A DNA stretch of 64,000 bases from Linnemannia schmuckeri (lineage: Eukaryota; Mortierellomycota; Mortierellomycetes; Mortierellales; Mortierellaceae). The notes below the pieces were generated by a model. It saw nothing but the letters and a program-made list of their open reading frames with translations, searched no databases and was not told where the DNA came from. How positions within the stretch are numbered: position 1 is the first letter of the stretch; each line of letters starts with the position of its first letter. The stretch is from assembly GCA_029449235.1 (NCBI GenBank), contig JANATG010000015.1, forward strand, positions 1,550,001-1,614,000. The letters are read 5' to 3'. Shown piece by piece: positions 21,423 to 33,442 of this stretch. The position numbers were made by a program, and so were the translations under genes.

Positions 21423-22176
21423 TTTGCTCCTGATGCTTGGTAGGGGTGGATGGGCAAAAAGAAAAGGCGAATGGGAGAAGAAGGAGAGAAGGAGCGTGAG
21501 GAAGCAGCGGTCAGATGAGATCACAAAAAAGAAAAAGAAGCAAAGCTAAGTCTATTCAAGGGTGCGTGTGTAAGTGTGTGAGAGCACCTGCTTCTTTCTT
21601 TGTCGAGGGGAAAGACAATTAACCAATCAGAGTCTGCGAATTGATATTAGGGAGTTATGCACATCACACAGAAAACCGCAGAGCACAAAGACGCGACTTT
21701 TTTTTTCTTTTTTCAGGAACAGTAAAAGTAAATACGCAACGCCTAGACACCTGTGTACCTATTTCACATCAAGCGCAGTCTGCCTATTCTTATTATTATT
21801 GTTGCTGCTCTGCCTCCAGGCTTCGTCAAAAAACATTGGCACACTTTCAAAACGGCGCTATCTTACTCCTATCCTAACTGCGGGTGGAAAGAGTGGACCT
21901 ATCCGCAGGTGCGTGGGACGCAGTCACTTAATGATCACATGACCCTCGACCGCAGCAAGGCAAAAAAACCCTTTTTTACATAGGCCAAGGGGAAAAAACA
22001 TAAAGGCCAACAACGAGCGAGCAATCTACAGTTCTTAATCTTTACACTCTCTCTCATAACTCATCCTCATCTGCTTCAGTAACCAATAACAACAAACAAA
22101 CAAGCAAGCAGAAACAAAGACCCTCATACCAACCCCATTTCCTTTTCCTTTTAACCCACTACTACATCAAACAACC

Positions 22177-25100
22177 ATGCCAAAGCGAGGAGCCAAGCAA
22201 GGAGGAGGAGGAGGTCGAGGTGGCGGCCGTGGAGGCGGGCACTCCAACAAGCCACGAGGCGGCAGAGGAGGTGGTAGGGGTGGCGGCCGAGGAGGCTATG
22301 GAGTGTTCCAGCCACAGCAACAAAGCTTTGACTACCAGTACGACAGCGACGACGACCACCTCACCCTCGTCGGTAGTACGTTCTTACTCTTTTTCTGAAA
22401 TTCACATTCCTGAAATTGGGCCGTCTTTCCTCCTTGATATACAGATCAGTTGACATTTCCTTTTTTATCTCCAATTGCAGGAAACCATCAACAGAGACAG
22501 AGGGCAACAGAGGAAGACATCTATCGTCGCATCCAGGAGGCCAAAGGTGGCCGATCAAGTGCCAGCCCTTCTGGAGGTCGAGGAGGACGAGGAGGATCCG
22601 GAGGTGGATTCCGACCACCACCACCCCCCAAGCAGAATGGCAACGGCAAAAACTCGAAACACTTCTTTTGGCCATACCCCGAAGACAACAACAATCTTGG
22701 AGGCAATCAGCAGCAATCATCCAATGCCAATCGCCGCACTGGTGGCAAGGGAGCCAACCCTCAGATGATGTTTAACCGAGCTACCGCCGTCTCAGATCGA
22801 TCGCTCCGCCAGGGCTACGATGTCAACGGTGATGAAGACTTGGATAGCAATGAGAATTCAGAGGAAGATGACAGTAGTGACGACAACATTGACCGTGGTT
22901 GTGACTCTGGTAAGGGACCTGCTCCTGTCGTGCTCCAAACTTGATTGGATTACAATTGTAATGGATGCTAAAATTCTCTTGGCAATTAATTATTCTTGCC
23001 TCTTTTAGACGAGGACTCGGAGGATGAAATTTTGATGAATCAATTCGACTGGATCGAAGAAGACCAACAGCAACAGCAGTATCATCAACATCAACAACCT
23101 CAACAGCAACAGCAGTCAGATGGAACAACAACTACACAGCAGCAACAACAACGACCCCAGGAGCAACAACGACCCTTATTGACCAAGAAGCAGCACAGCA
23201 ACAACATCGATCAAGCACAACGACAAACCATCGTCAATCTGGTCAGCGCATCATTCAACTCTATGACCATCTCGACCCCGGATCATGCCATGACACAGTC
23301 CGAAGACTTTATCCAGGCCATGGACTCCCAAGGCGACCTCAAGGTCGATGCGGATAAAATTACAGACTTTGCACGACCACCCTCCGTCCTCAGCTCGATA
23401 TCCGCCCACACCATAACAGCCACAACTACGACTACTACTACGATCACGAATTCGGCTATCATTGGACCGACTATGGATATGGACGAGTTTGGCGGGATGG
23501 GACTAGCCTCTCAGGAAGCAGGAATTGCAACCGGAAAGGAAGAAGCCATGCTTTGGGCCATGGATGCAGCGCCTACTCCAGATGTCATGATTGTTACTCA
23601 GAAAGATCAGACCTTGGAGCTTTTAGTCGACGACTCGACTCCTGTTTTATCAGAGAAACCCAAGAAGAAGGCGCATCGCTCGAAGCGCGGCGGTCGGAAT
23701 CAGCGAGAGAAACAGCTGAACAAGCAGCAGTTTGCTGTGGGTCATGATGACGATGGTCCCATGTACTTGGAGGACCTCAGCGATGAGGAAGATGAGGACA
23801 GGCTTGCAATGGAAGATTATCTTCAGGTAAAAAACAGATCTGCTCTGTCTTTCTTGGCTGTCCAGCTTTGCCTCTGACTGCAGTACCAACTTTTGTTCAT
23901 CTGCAATGCGACCTACAATGCTGACAACCTCCTCCTATCCTGCCCTCATCTTCCTCTCTTTTGCTGATGCTTACCATCAAACCAGAACTGTATGGACTCC
24001 GACAACTCGGATCAGTTTGATACATTGCTTGATTCACTGAAGGGCCTCCACGCTGGTGGCCAGGGCCACTCCAAGTCAGTCGGCGGCAAACTTGCGGACG
24101 ACTCTGACTACGAACAGCAGGTGTCTGAGTTGGACAGTGACGACTATGAAGAGGACGAGTTTGACTTTGAGGAGGATTATGATGATGGCATCAAGAAGCT
24201 GGATTTCAGTAAGGTCAAGGAGTCGGCTAACGACAAGCGCAAGAACCGCAAGGCAGATGACTTGCTGAGGGAGGAGCTCAGGGATCTGATGCCTCTGTGG
24301 AGATCTGGTGCTTTGGAGGATGGTGATGGTTCGTATAGGCCCTTCAAGCCTCGTGCCAAGGGGTATGCGGTTTATGATGATTCGGACGAGGAATTTATGA
24401 TGGGTGGTGGTGCTGCTGCTGGCAAGAAGAAGAAAAACAAGAACAAGAAGGAGCCTCATGGCGGCAGCTTCGAGACCCTTCTCGACATCAACCGGTACGT
24501 TTTGGTCTTTTTTGAACTCACAACGCGCTATTCCAAACTCGAAAACAGGGAAACTTACTTCGACTTACTTGTCTAACCTATAGTCAAATTGAGGACTTTG
24601 TGAAGGACAGAACGAATGACAGTTTGCAGTTGCCTCCGATGCCCAAACCCCTGCGTCGCAAGGTGCACCTTCTCTGCAACCACTACAGCCTGAAATCCCA
24701 GAGTGTCGGCTCTGGCAAGCGTCGCTTCCCGATTTTGATCAAGACTGACAGGACAAAGATGCCCCTCAACCCTGTCAATGTCAACAAGTTGCTGAACCAG
24801 TCTGAGAAGGAACTCACCATACTCTCTGCCCAGTTCCAGGGGAGCCGCAAGGGCGGCAACAACAATTTTGGGAACAACAATAATTTTGGTGGCAAGAGCG
24901 GCAAGAAGGGTGGGAATGGCGGTGGTGGAGGAGGAGGGTTTGGAAAGGGCAAGAGCAAGAATGGTGGCGGTTCGATGGCGGCTCCTCATGGAACTGTTGT
25001 TGGTGCCTCTGCCTCTGCCATCTCTGTCGAGAACCTCGGCCACCGCATGCTTTCCAAGATGGGGTATGTCTCCTTCCTTCTCACCTTCAGATTGCGTATG

Positions 25101-25264
25101 CTTGTTAGTATGCAAGTTTTACTAACCATTTTTCTTTGTTATCATGAACGCATTTGTCTTATAGATGGATGCCGGGTGTTGGACTGGGAGCGTCGGGTGA
25201 TGGTATCACCCAGCCCATCGAAGCCATCGTCCGTGCCAAGAACCGTGGTCTCGGACACGAATAG
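22177..25264 (+). CDS. SQS1: R3H and G-patch protein, Sqs1-type
   Basis: Six exons join in phase: 22177-22372, 22481-22909, 23009-23826, 23986-24494, 24584-25063 and 25165-25264 (2532 nt, 843 aa). Residues 1-50 are an RGG/GGR-rich RNA-binding tail. A glutamine-rich and acidic middle follows. An R3H domain begins near residue 651 (QIEDFVKDRTNDSLQLPPM; then HLLCNHYSLKSQS). A glycine-rich linker leads to a C-terminal G-patch (GHRMLSKMGWMPGVGLG, about residues 800-843). This order is that of yeast Sqs1/Pfa1, which activates the DEAH helicase Prp43 through its G-patch in splicing and ribosome assembly. Nuclear/nucleolar location is inferred. The gene is divergent from the synthetase-like gene, about 750 bp apart. 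Confidence 0.9.
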
Positions 25265-26029
25265 CCCGATCTCTTACCAAATAAAATCCCGCCTGATATC
25301 CTTTTTTTTCCTCTTAACGTTTCACCTATACGTACCCTTAAGCTTGTCCGTGTTGTTTTTCTTGAAGAGATCCACGATTCGCGAAAAACTTTTTTTTTCC
25401 CTTTTCTTCTTCATCCCTCCTCACTACTAATCGTAAGTACCATACACATTCTCTTGTATACCACTTTTTGTTCATGATGACATACACATACCTCGCAAAA
25501 GATGAACATTATGAATCGCTACTCTCAAAACACGATGTGGATTATTCCTTTTAACTCTGATGCACTTGACCCCAAAAAAACCGTCCCTTGTTCTCTCAAA
25601 CAAGTGGAGACTCTACTCTGAACAACTCTCACATACGTGAAGTGACCCGAAAGAAGACTCAGTGCCTTGTTGCTAACCCCGCACTTTTTTCTGATGTTGT
25701 CATCAGTAGATTGACTACTCTTTTTCAAAACACCATGCACCAATACCCTTCTCACACTGATGCTATGTCATCCATTGAAAGCGACAATAAAAAAAGAATT
25801 TACTTAACAATCCTGATCCTTCTGCTGACTGTTGATGTATGCTATGTTGCTTGTTTTCTGCATCCTCGTCGTCGTCGTCGATCTCTACTTCTCTAGAACA
25901 ACAACTGAGCTCATTGAATGAGATAAGATTAAGAAAAAAAGTAGGGATTGCTTGGCAGCAAACGAAAGTAAGGTCTTCTAGAATGGCGTCCACCAACTGT
26001 TGTCTCCCCTGACAGTGTGCTGCCGTTCC
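25265..26029. other. convergent intergenic region
   Basis: This stretch lies between the stop codons of the Sqs1-type gene (+) and the MCMDC2-like gene (-). It presumably holds both 3' untranslated regions. The short open frames in it have no recognisable content. Confidence 0.5.
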
Positions 26030-27069
26030 TCAGATATCAATGCTGTAGGCGTACTCAGAGATAACACGAGTCAAGTGCACATACCTAGCATACAAATGGA
26101 GTTTCAAGAGAAAAGTATTGATAAATGAAAAGAGTGAACATTATGGTGCCGATAACGGGTAGCTAGGAAAAGTGAGAAGCGTAGGGTACTTACATGGCAT
26201 CCATGACTTGGTCACGTGCCTCTTGAAGACTCGTGGGGACATCCGTGTTTGCCAAAACCGCAGCAGCTGAGGGATCGTCTATATCCATTTCCATATCAGA
26301 CTAATTGTTCATACAAGTATCAGCCAACTAACAACAAAAAACAACGACAACGAGCAGGACCTGCGAAAACTAAAAGTAGAAAGGGCCTCGCGTACGTTGG
26401 ACTCGAAGACGGGGACATGAGGAGCTGCATGACTTTGGCCTTGGTCCAACAGGATATCGCTCTGTTCCGACTGAGCATAGAGACGAGTAACATTCTCTTT
26501 CCCGTCCAACAGCGGGACAAACCCCAAACACGACGTTCCTAAACACCAAAATCGAAAAAAAATTTATCAGTGGTGTGCTTTTGCACTATATTTCTTGTGG
26601 GTGAGGAGGAACTGAATCCGGAAGGTGTGCTTACCGAAGCGAGCGGCGATGGTTTCTTCCATCATCATAATACTGTTCAAAATCAGGGAACAATAAGAGT
26701 GTGCACAGAGTGTGAGTAATCTGATAGGACTAGGTCATTCTGTACCGGACTACCCCAAAAGCGAAGCAGGGTACACACCTGACGAGCGCGTCGTATCTGT
26801 TGGCAACCGATCGCAGGCAAACCTACAAAGCAACCAACAATAACAAGAGAACAAGGTCAGAGCAAAGCACAGCAGTACATCATCCTCTGTATCCTATCGG
26901 TTGTTGTGGTTTGACCTTGGCGTGACAACTGGCGACGTTGAGGAGAGTGGACATAGTGGAGATGCTGGAAAGGCCGTTGGTATCGGATCCAGAGGCCTTC
27001 TTGCGCATTACTTGGAAGTATGCCCTCAGCAGCTGCTCGCACTCTGTTGACAATCTAGTTTCATTTTTG

Positions 27070-27114
<45 letters not shown>

Positions 27115-30100
27115 AGGGTCAATTCTTTAGCAACGAACGCACTTTGAATAGCAGAAGAGAGAGGAGTTATTACCTGACCTGAATGGAGGACGCGATATGC
27201 AAGTACTAGAAAATTCGAGGGTTTGGTTAGATCACAAGAAAACAAAATATTTTGTTTGGCTTGAAAAGCAAGCGAATTGACGGCGCCTGTGTTACTTGAG
27301 AGAGATCTTCACGACTCAATTGCTTGCTAGGTCCACTGCCACCCTCGCCGCCGTCTTTCATATGTTGTCGAAGAGTGTGTGCAGCAACTGACAACGCGAC
27401 ATCCGATGCCGCATCCAGTTCCTGCTGCCCAACAACAATATCAAATTTCCTACTTGCCATATCAAAAGATCACAAGGCGCGAATAAGCATGTCGTTCCAT
27501 GCGCCAATAAAATGCGAAAAAAAAACGTGAACAATTCATAGATTAAACACTTGCTCATTTAGTGGGACTCTGTGAGCGGGACCAGTAATATCCTCCTCAA
27601 ATACCGGATCGCGTGACTTAGACTTTTTCGAAGAGAGCTCGATCGAGGTATGTGTTGCCCAGCAACAACAGATCAAGTCCAACTGCTGCGACAGGTTGTC
27701 TCTCTGAATCCCAATGTTACTCCCGTTCACTGTCGTCAGAACTGAAAAAAAAAATAAAAGAAACGCGAAGCGTGAGTAACAAATTGTATACCGATCCATT
27801 CGCAAGCTTTCTTATAGCAAAATGTATCAAGGTTGTTACCTGGGGTGATGTGCGCTTGAGCATTCTTGTCCAATTGATCCAGCTCAAACAATACGATCCC
27901 ATCCTTTGCGGCGCTCATCTCGGAGGCTATTTCAGCAGGAAAGCAAACGGCAAGATCAGCCTTTGCCTCAGATCATTCAGTCCTTTCAACGCACCAACAT
28001 GAGACGATATGGTCACCTCGAATCTCGCCCGTGGTTGACTTTTTGGGCTGATGGAGGCTGTAGAGTAGCTTTCGAGCAGTCTCCTCTCCATGATCCCAAA
28101 AAATCCACCTACTGCATACATACAACAAAATGAACAGTAGGGTCAGTCGCGTCATATCTCTACATAGGCAAATCAACTTCAGATGTGTAACAAAAAGCGC
28201 TTGATCATCTCACCTTTTTAGAGCTGCTATGCTTGCCATGAGGGCAGGCACAATCGTGTCTTGCCCGTTCATTACCACCAAAACATGAATGGATCGCCGA
28301 ATAGAAACTGTCATCTCCTTCACAGCAACTAGATTTTTGGAGTCCCTTGAATCTAGTGACACCGCACTGAGCATAAAAGAGAGGCAGAAGGTGAGTCAAT
28401 GATCAAACATGTAGAGACCAGTGGATTCATGCCAGAGAGAGTTGCATTTTCATACCTTAACAAAAGAGCCAGCTTGAGCTTTCGGTAAATACTCGAAGGA
28501 ACGATGACATCTAAAATTCCAAACATAGCAAAAAATTAGACTTTCACTTTTACTTATAAACGTTTTCAGCCAAATCAACAAACGTATCAAAAAGCTCACC
28601 AAAAAGATCAACAATGGCCTGGCTAGTATTCCACGGCGACATGTTGGAAGTGACGATCGCCGCAATGGTCTCCGAGATAGTCTCTTGATCACGGCGGCCG
28701 GGTAGATGAATCAGATTGTTGACATCCATCTGGATTCCATGCAAATACGTATCATGGTTTTTTTCCGGGAAGGAACGGTAGACTCTCCCAATGAGTTGGA
28801 TGTGCTCTCCCAATGAGGCAATGTCCGCCAGGTCGTCTATGGGGAAACAAAGGTGAAGGGATGTTAGACAAAAGAGCCAAGTCAACACAGCGAGGAAAAG
28901 GCGACGAGAATAGTTATATATGAATACCTTGCAACAGAAGTTCCACTTGGTTGACAAAGCAACCTTCAGCTCGGTGGACGCCAAGGCACTCCACTGTGAT
29001 CTTTTGCTGCTCTATTGAAAGAAAAAGGTAATATTAATGTCAGACTCTGCTAGTATCCCTCGCAACATATCACAGTATTCTAAATAAGCTTCCTGGCATG
29101 AGATCGACTTACTCGTATACACTCGATCAAGGACAGACTCTGGCATTTCCCAATCGCAATGGCTGCAGGTAAGATCAATATTCAAGAGTGCGGCACTATT
29201 GAGCACACAATACGAATAAGAGGAGAAAGATGTCGGTCCCAGCCCTTCTTAATTCTTTGACTTCAATGTTGACCAGTAACGACGAGAGAACTTACTCTGT
29301 GCCGGTCTCCATGAACCCATTATCCTTAGCACGCTTGATGACTCGATGGCGAGCAGCAGAAGGCGTGAAATGGAGGTAGTTCTTGTTGTTGCATCGAGGG
29401 TTCACGCACAAAAACGTCTGTGAGTATCTATTTTGGTATCATCAAGTAATGAGGTTTAGTAAGCGAGATTCTTTTCTACCGTTTTTCTAGGTCAACCTAG
29501 TAGGCATGCTCGCTTTGACTCTTGAGCTTACATAATGTGTTCGGTCAAGGATATGGAGGTGACTCGCCCAGAGAGTGCCACAAACCCTGAGTAGCTGTTT
29601 TTGTCCTGAGCAATGTCCTCTCTCGAGAATGAGACCATGGAAGCAATCAACGGTAAGTGGCATCTATCGCCCGCCACGAAAAAAAAATTACCGTCAGATA
29701 TTGTGTCAACCATGCAGCAAGGGCTCTCTCTTTCTATTCTTCTAACCTTCACACACATCTGGTATATATCCATACTAGCTTACTCTCGAAAACTCGTCGG
29801 GAGATACTTGACGCGCAAACAGACCCGAACCTGTTCAGCCAAGAGCGCGTTCTCTTCAAGACTCATGAACTGTTGCAAGATCTGGCAACAGACCAAATGG
29901 ACGTCCGGTTCGATCGACTCAATATCGCACAGGAGCTGGTTCCCGAGGCTTGCACAGGTCTGTGAGAGCTCGATTGGGTCCACGATCATCCTGATCATAT
30001 ATCGTGAAATGGATCCTCTAGTCTAGTTTAATATAAAAAAAAAAAAAAAGAATAGGTTAAACGAAAGGCAGGTCTAGGTGAGAGTGCACTATCGTTACGG

Positions 30101-30789
30101 GCTTGTGGATAAGTAGTGGTACGCTTTGGTTACCTCGACCTTGGCGGTGTTGGACTCTGTGATGGCTTGTCGGACATCCATCATATGGTGCTGAGTGATA
30201 TCTAACCCATCAAAAAGCAGGAAAAGAAAAAAAGTCAATCACGCCACTAAATCTCAGAAAAAAGCAACACGATCTCACAGCGTTGGGAACCGAAGTGCTC
30301 TTACAAAGTTTGATTTGTTCCTGCAGGGGCAGCTGCTCAGGGTCTGGTGGTAGGATATGCTCGTCCGCTGGGTGGATCCTATCAGGATGATTTCTTCTCT
30401 GCTCACAACCGCCGTAAGTCAACACCACCACAACAACAACGACAAAAAAAGTATATTTTAGAACCAATCAAACCACGCCCTTCTTTATCCAACAACGAGA
30501 AAAGATACAAGACAGAAGGTACATGACGCCACCAAACCTGTTCATGGCGCCTGCGAGCTTTGGCAGCCGAAGAGTGAGGGCACATGAACTGCTCTCGAAG
30601 AGACTTGGCAGTGGTTTGGATGGATGGAGGGAAAGAAAAGTCTGATGAGGAGGCGAGGGATGGGACTCGGAAGTCGAGATGGGTGCTGCTGTACCCCGAG
30701 TCATCGTCGGAGGATTCCACTTCGTGGGTAGCCTGGTTCTGGCAGCTATCCGAAGTGACGAAAGAATGGCCGTGTGGCAGGGCAGCCAT
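26030..30789 (-). CDS. MCMDC2: MCMDC2-like protein (meiotic MCM relative)
   Basis: This is a many-exon gene (about 20). Clear early exons are 30789-30538, 30398-30305, 30201-about 30123, 30017-29784 and 29663-29532. Later exons continue to the last one, which ends in EYAYSIDI and a stop at 26030. Landmarks in order are RYMIRMIVDPIEL, a zinc-binding pair (CVNPRC and CSHC), GEHIQLIGRV, VPSSIYRKLKLALLL, IHVLVVMNGQDTIVPALMAS, FDIVVGQQELDAASDVALS and ECEQLLRAYFQVMRKKA. These match the layout of animal MCMDC2, including the STRUCTURE of the OB/zinc region and the poorly conserved AAA part. No Walker A (GxxGxGKS-type) motif is visible. In animals MCMDC2 (fly mei-217/mei-218) promotes meiotic recombination. 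Exon 3-4 and several later joins are not settled, and an in-frame ATG 84 nt upstream is an alternative start. Confidence 0.8.
27070..27112 (+). repeat. poly(A) run, 43 nt, inside an intron of the MCMDC2-like gene
   Basis: On the gene strand this is a T run within an intron upstream of the TECEQLLRAYF exon. It does not interrupt coding sequence. Confidence 0.8.
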
Positions 30790-30919
30790 AGTTTGCGTTC
30801 TGTTGGGTGTTGTATAGCACCGTTTCTTGGAGGGATGGCGAAAAAGAGAAAGAAAATGAGTAAAACCGTGCAATATGAAATTTTTATTTAAATTTTGCTA
30901 AATTGACTTTGTGACAGTC

Positions 30920-33442
30920 CTAAGCATGGTTGTCCTTGTCGTGAACAAGCTCTTTTGCATGCAACTGTACACTGTTACTATGCACCTTCTTGACCATTCT
31001 ACAGGTATGCAAACAAGAACATAAACATGTGTTAGAATAGCTGTTGTGGTCGTGGGTGTGTAGGCAACTACTCATACAAAGAGATGGAGGACATACCCGG
31101 ATCCAAATCCTGTTCCAAGAAGGGCTGCCGCTCCGAGAGTCGTCTGCCAGAGGTTGAGTCCAAGTTCCTGACTGTACCACCGCTTATTCTCCTTGTCATC
31201 GCCTCCATCAATGTTAAGATCACAGTTGTTATCTCCTTTATTGGCCAACACTCCTCCTGACATGTTCTTGAACGAGTAGGACCTTGTTGAGGAAGTGTTT
31301 TGACTGGAGCAGGGCGGCGGGTTTGTACCAGCTGGTCGCAAGGGAGATGAACCTCGGATAAGAATTCCAGCACGAAGACCCACATGGAGTGGCGGGCACA
31401 TTGTTCCTGCCATGCCGACCCTTGATACCGAAACATGTGATGCCAGTGAACGTTGGTCCAAAGCCCTCGAAAAGAATCCTTGGTGCGGTTCTGGAATAGG
31501 GCATCGTCTCCTCCGCGTCCGAGATGGCGTAGACGCTCCTGAACTCGAAGGTGATGAATGGGGCGAGGATGAACGAGACGAGAGCGCTGAAGAGTGCCCA
31601 TCTCCCGACTTCAAAAGTGGATCCTTTGCTGCATGATCCAGAATAGATTGTGCTTTGACGCTCCAGGAGACATATCTTGTTGCCAGGAGTGACGAGGGAC
31701 CCTGTAGCACTTTGTTTGCGACAGAGTCTGGCGGGGTGTTTGATTTAGAATAATGCGGCGAATTAAGAGGAGTAGTCGATCCAGAGAATGTCGGGTCGCT
31801 GCTGTTAAGCGTTGTCGATTCGATATCATAGTAGTGTTCACGCATGGGTTGGCCAGTTGAGAGGATTCCTCTGTGGTAGACCTTCTTTTGCCGTCCTGCC
31901 TCCGAGTCTGAAGATGCGCTGTCGTAGTCTCTAGAGTTTGGAGTAATGGACCCATGAAAGTAATGAGGCGAAAGATCACCGAGTATCGATTCAGGGTTTG
32001 AGGGGCGAAGGTGGGGTGAACTTGAGGACGAATAGTAGAGGTGGGTTGGTGAAGCAGGCACGAGGGGCGACGATCGCTGAGATAGGGTATCGACTGTGTA
32101 GATCTTTCTTGGCCGGTTGCGTCTCTGTCTGAACCTTGGTCGTGGTCCCGAAGACAGCAATGTTGATAGACTAATAATAGGATCATGAGATTAAAACAAA
32201 AAGCATGTTAATATATGCAGGTGAACAATGCTTGCGTGGCACAAGAAGTGAGAAGACAGCCGACCATTAGCCATCGTTCATCGTCCATATGAATGTGGTG
32301 CTGCGGGTGACCAATCAGCGTTCAGAAATGGAAACAGCTGTTATTTCATTCACACCCTTCATTGACCCAGTCGAGCTGCCCAGGGATACAAACGCAAAAA
32401 AGTAAGGGGGTAGTAAAAAACAACAACAACAGAAGGACATGCCGCGATGTTGTTGTGTTCTGTCACGTCTGTGGCACCATCCTCCACCAGTGGTTACACT
32501 CGTCTCTTGTTCCTTTTTTTTTTTTTTTCCTTTTTTCCTTTTTTCCTTTTTTCCTTTTTGAACACCTGTCCCATGTCAAATGAGAAGGTCAAAGCCCAGT
32601 AAAGATAAGACGACGAAAGAGACGATGCAATGCGAGGAGGGCAAAGATGGGACGATAACAAGGAAGTGTAGCTTAATAGGGGTTACTTTTATTTCCTTAC
32701 CTGGCGCGAAGGGCTTCCTCTGCTTGCTCCTGTTCCTGCGAGGAATGATGGGATGACGAAGATGATGAGGCGGGCAAGTTGGCATAGTCTCCTTTACCAG
32801 CAAACGCAAGGGGTCTGCCCTGAGGACGATGTTGCTGCTGGTAGGAGTGTTGATTGTGATAATGAAGATGTTGCTGATGATGATATTGTTGTTGCTGTTG
32901 GTACTGGTGCTGGAGGAGCTCTTCTTCGTCATGGTAGTAAGGGGGCGAGTCATAGATCATGTCATCTTCTCCGTCCATGTCAGAATACTCGATTTCGGAG
33001 TACTCGTCTTCCAGGAGTTCTCTCGCCGAAAGGGAAATCCACGAGCCTGTCGGTGTATATTTATTTTTTCATGAGATGGAGCACATGGTTAGATATCGTT
33101 TGCGTAACTCTTGCACAGAAGTACTCAGATGGTGGTTTGTCGAACTGCGGAAACCGTGAATAAACAACGAAAAAGAGTCGAGCCATGATCACACACTGGT
33201 ATGTAACAGAGTACGTCTCGTGGAGGGATGCGAGTATTGGTTCCAAGAGTAGGAAGAGTGAACTTGCCTTCACCGCAGGGTGAACCTGTTCCGGAGAGGA
33301 CTTGTAGCCTTGGGGAAGGGACGGCAGAGGGATGGTTTGAAGGCTCGAGGTAGTCTGCGGTGTCTGGAAACAGGAATGCTGAGGCGGTTCGCGACCTGTG
33401 GACGTTCTTTCCGTGCGTTGTTGTTGCTGCTGAAGTCGACAT
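30920..33442 (-). CDS. orphan Ser/Pro-rich protein with a C-terminal hydrophobic segment
   Basis: Four exons join in phase: 33442-33274, 33046-32701, 32170-31097 and 30998-30920 (1668 nt, 555 aa). The first join (donor GTGAAG) was chosen because it alone restores phase, so it is less certain. The protein opens MSTSAATTTHGKNVHRSRTA. It has an acidic patch, a QYQQQQQYHHQQHLHYHNQ histidine/glutamine stretch (residues about 90-125), long Ser/Pro-rich disordered regions with many SP/TP sites, and near the C-terminus one weak hydrophobic segment (LNLWQTTLGAAALLGTGFGS) followed by a basic/polar tail (MVKKVHSNS). This suggests a tail-anchored or single-pass protein with a large disordered cytosolic part. 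No family recognised. It lies in tandem upstream of MCMDC2; its stop is 130 bp from that gene's start. Confidence 0.68.
32512..32559. repeat. polypyrimidine TTTTTTCC repeat
   Basis: A run of T followed by five TTTTTCC-type units lies in the intron between exons 2 and 3 of the orphan gene on the minus strand. Confidence 0.75.
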
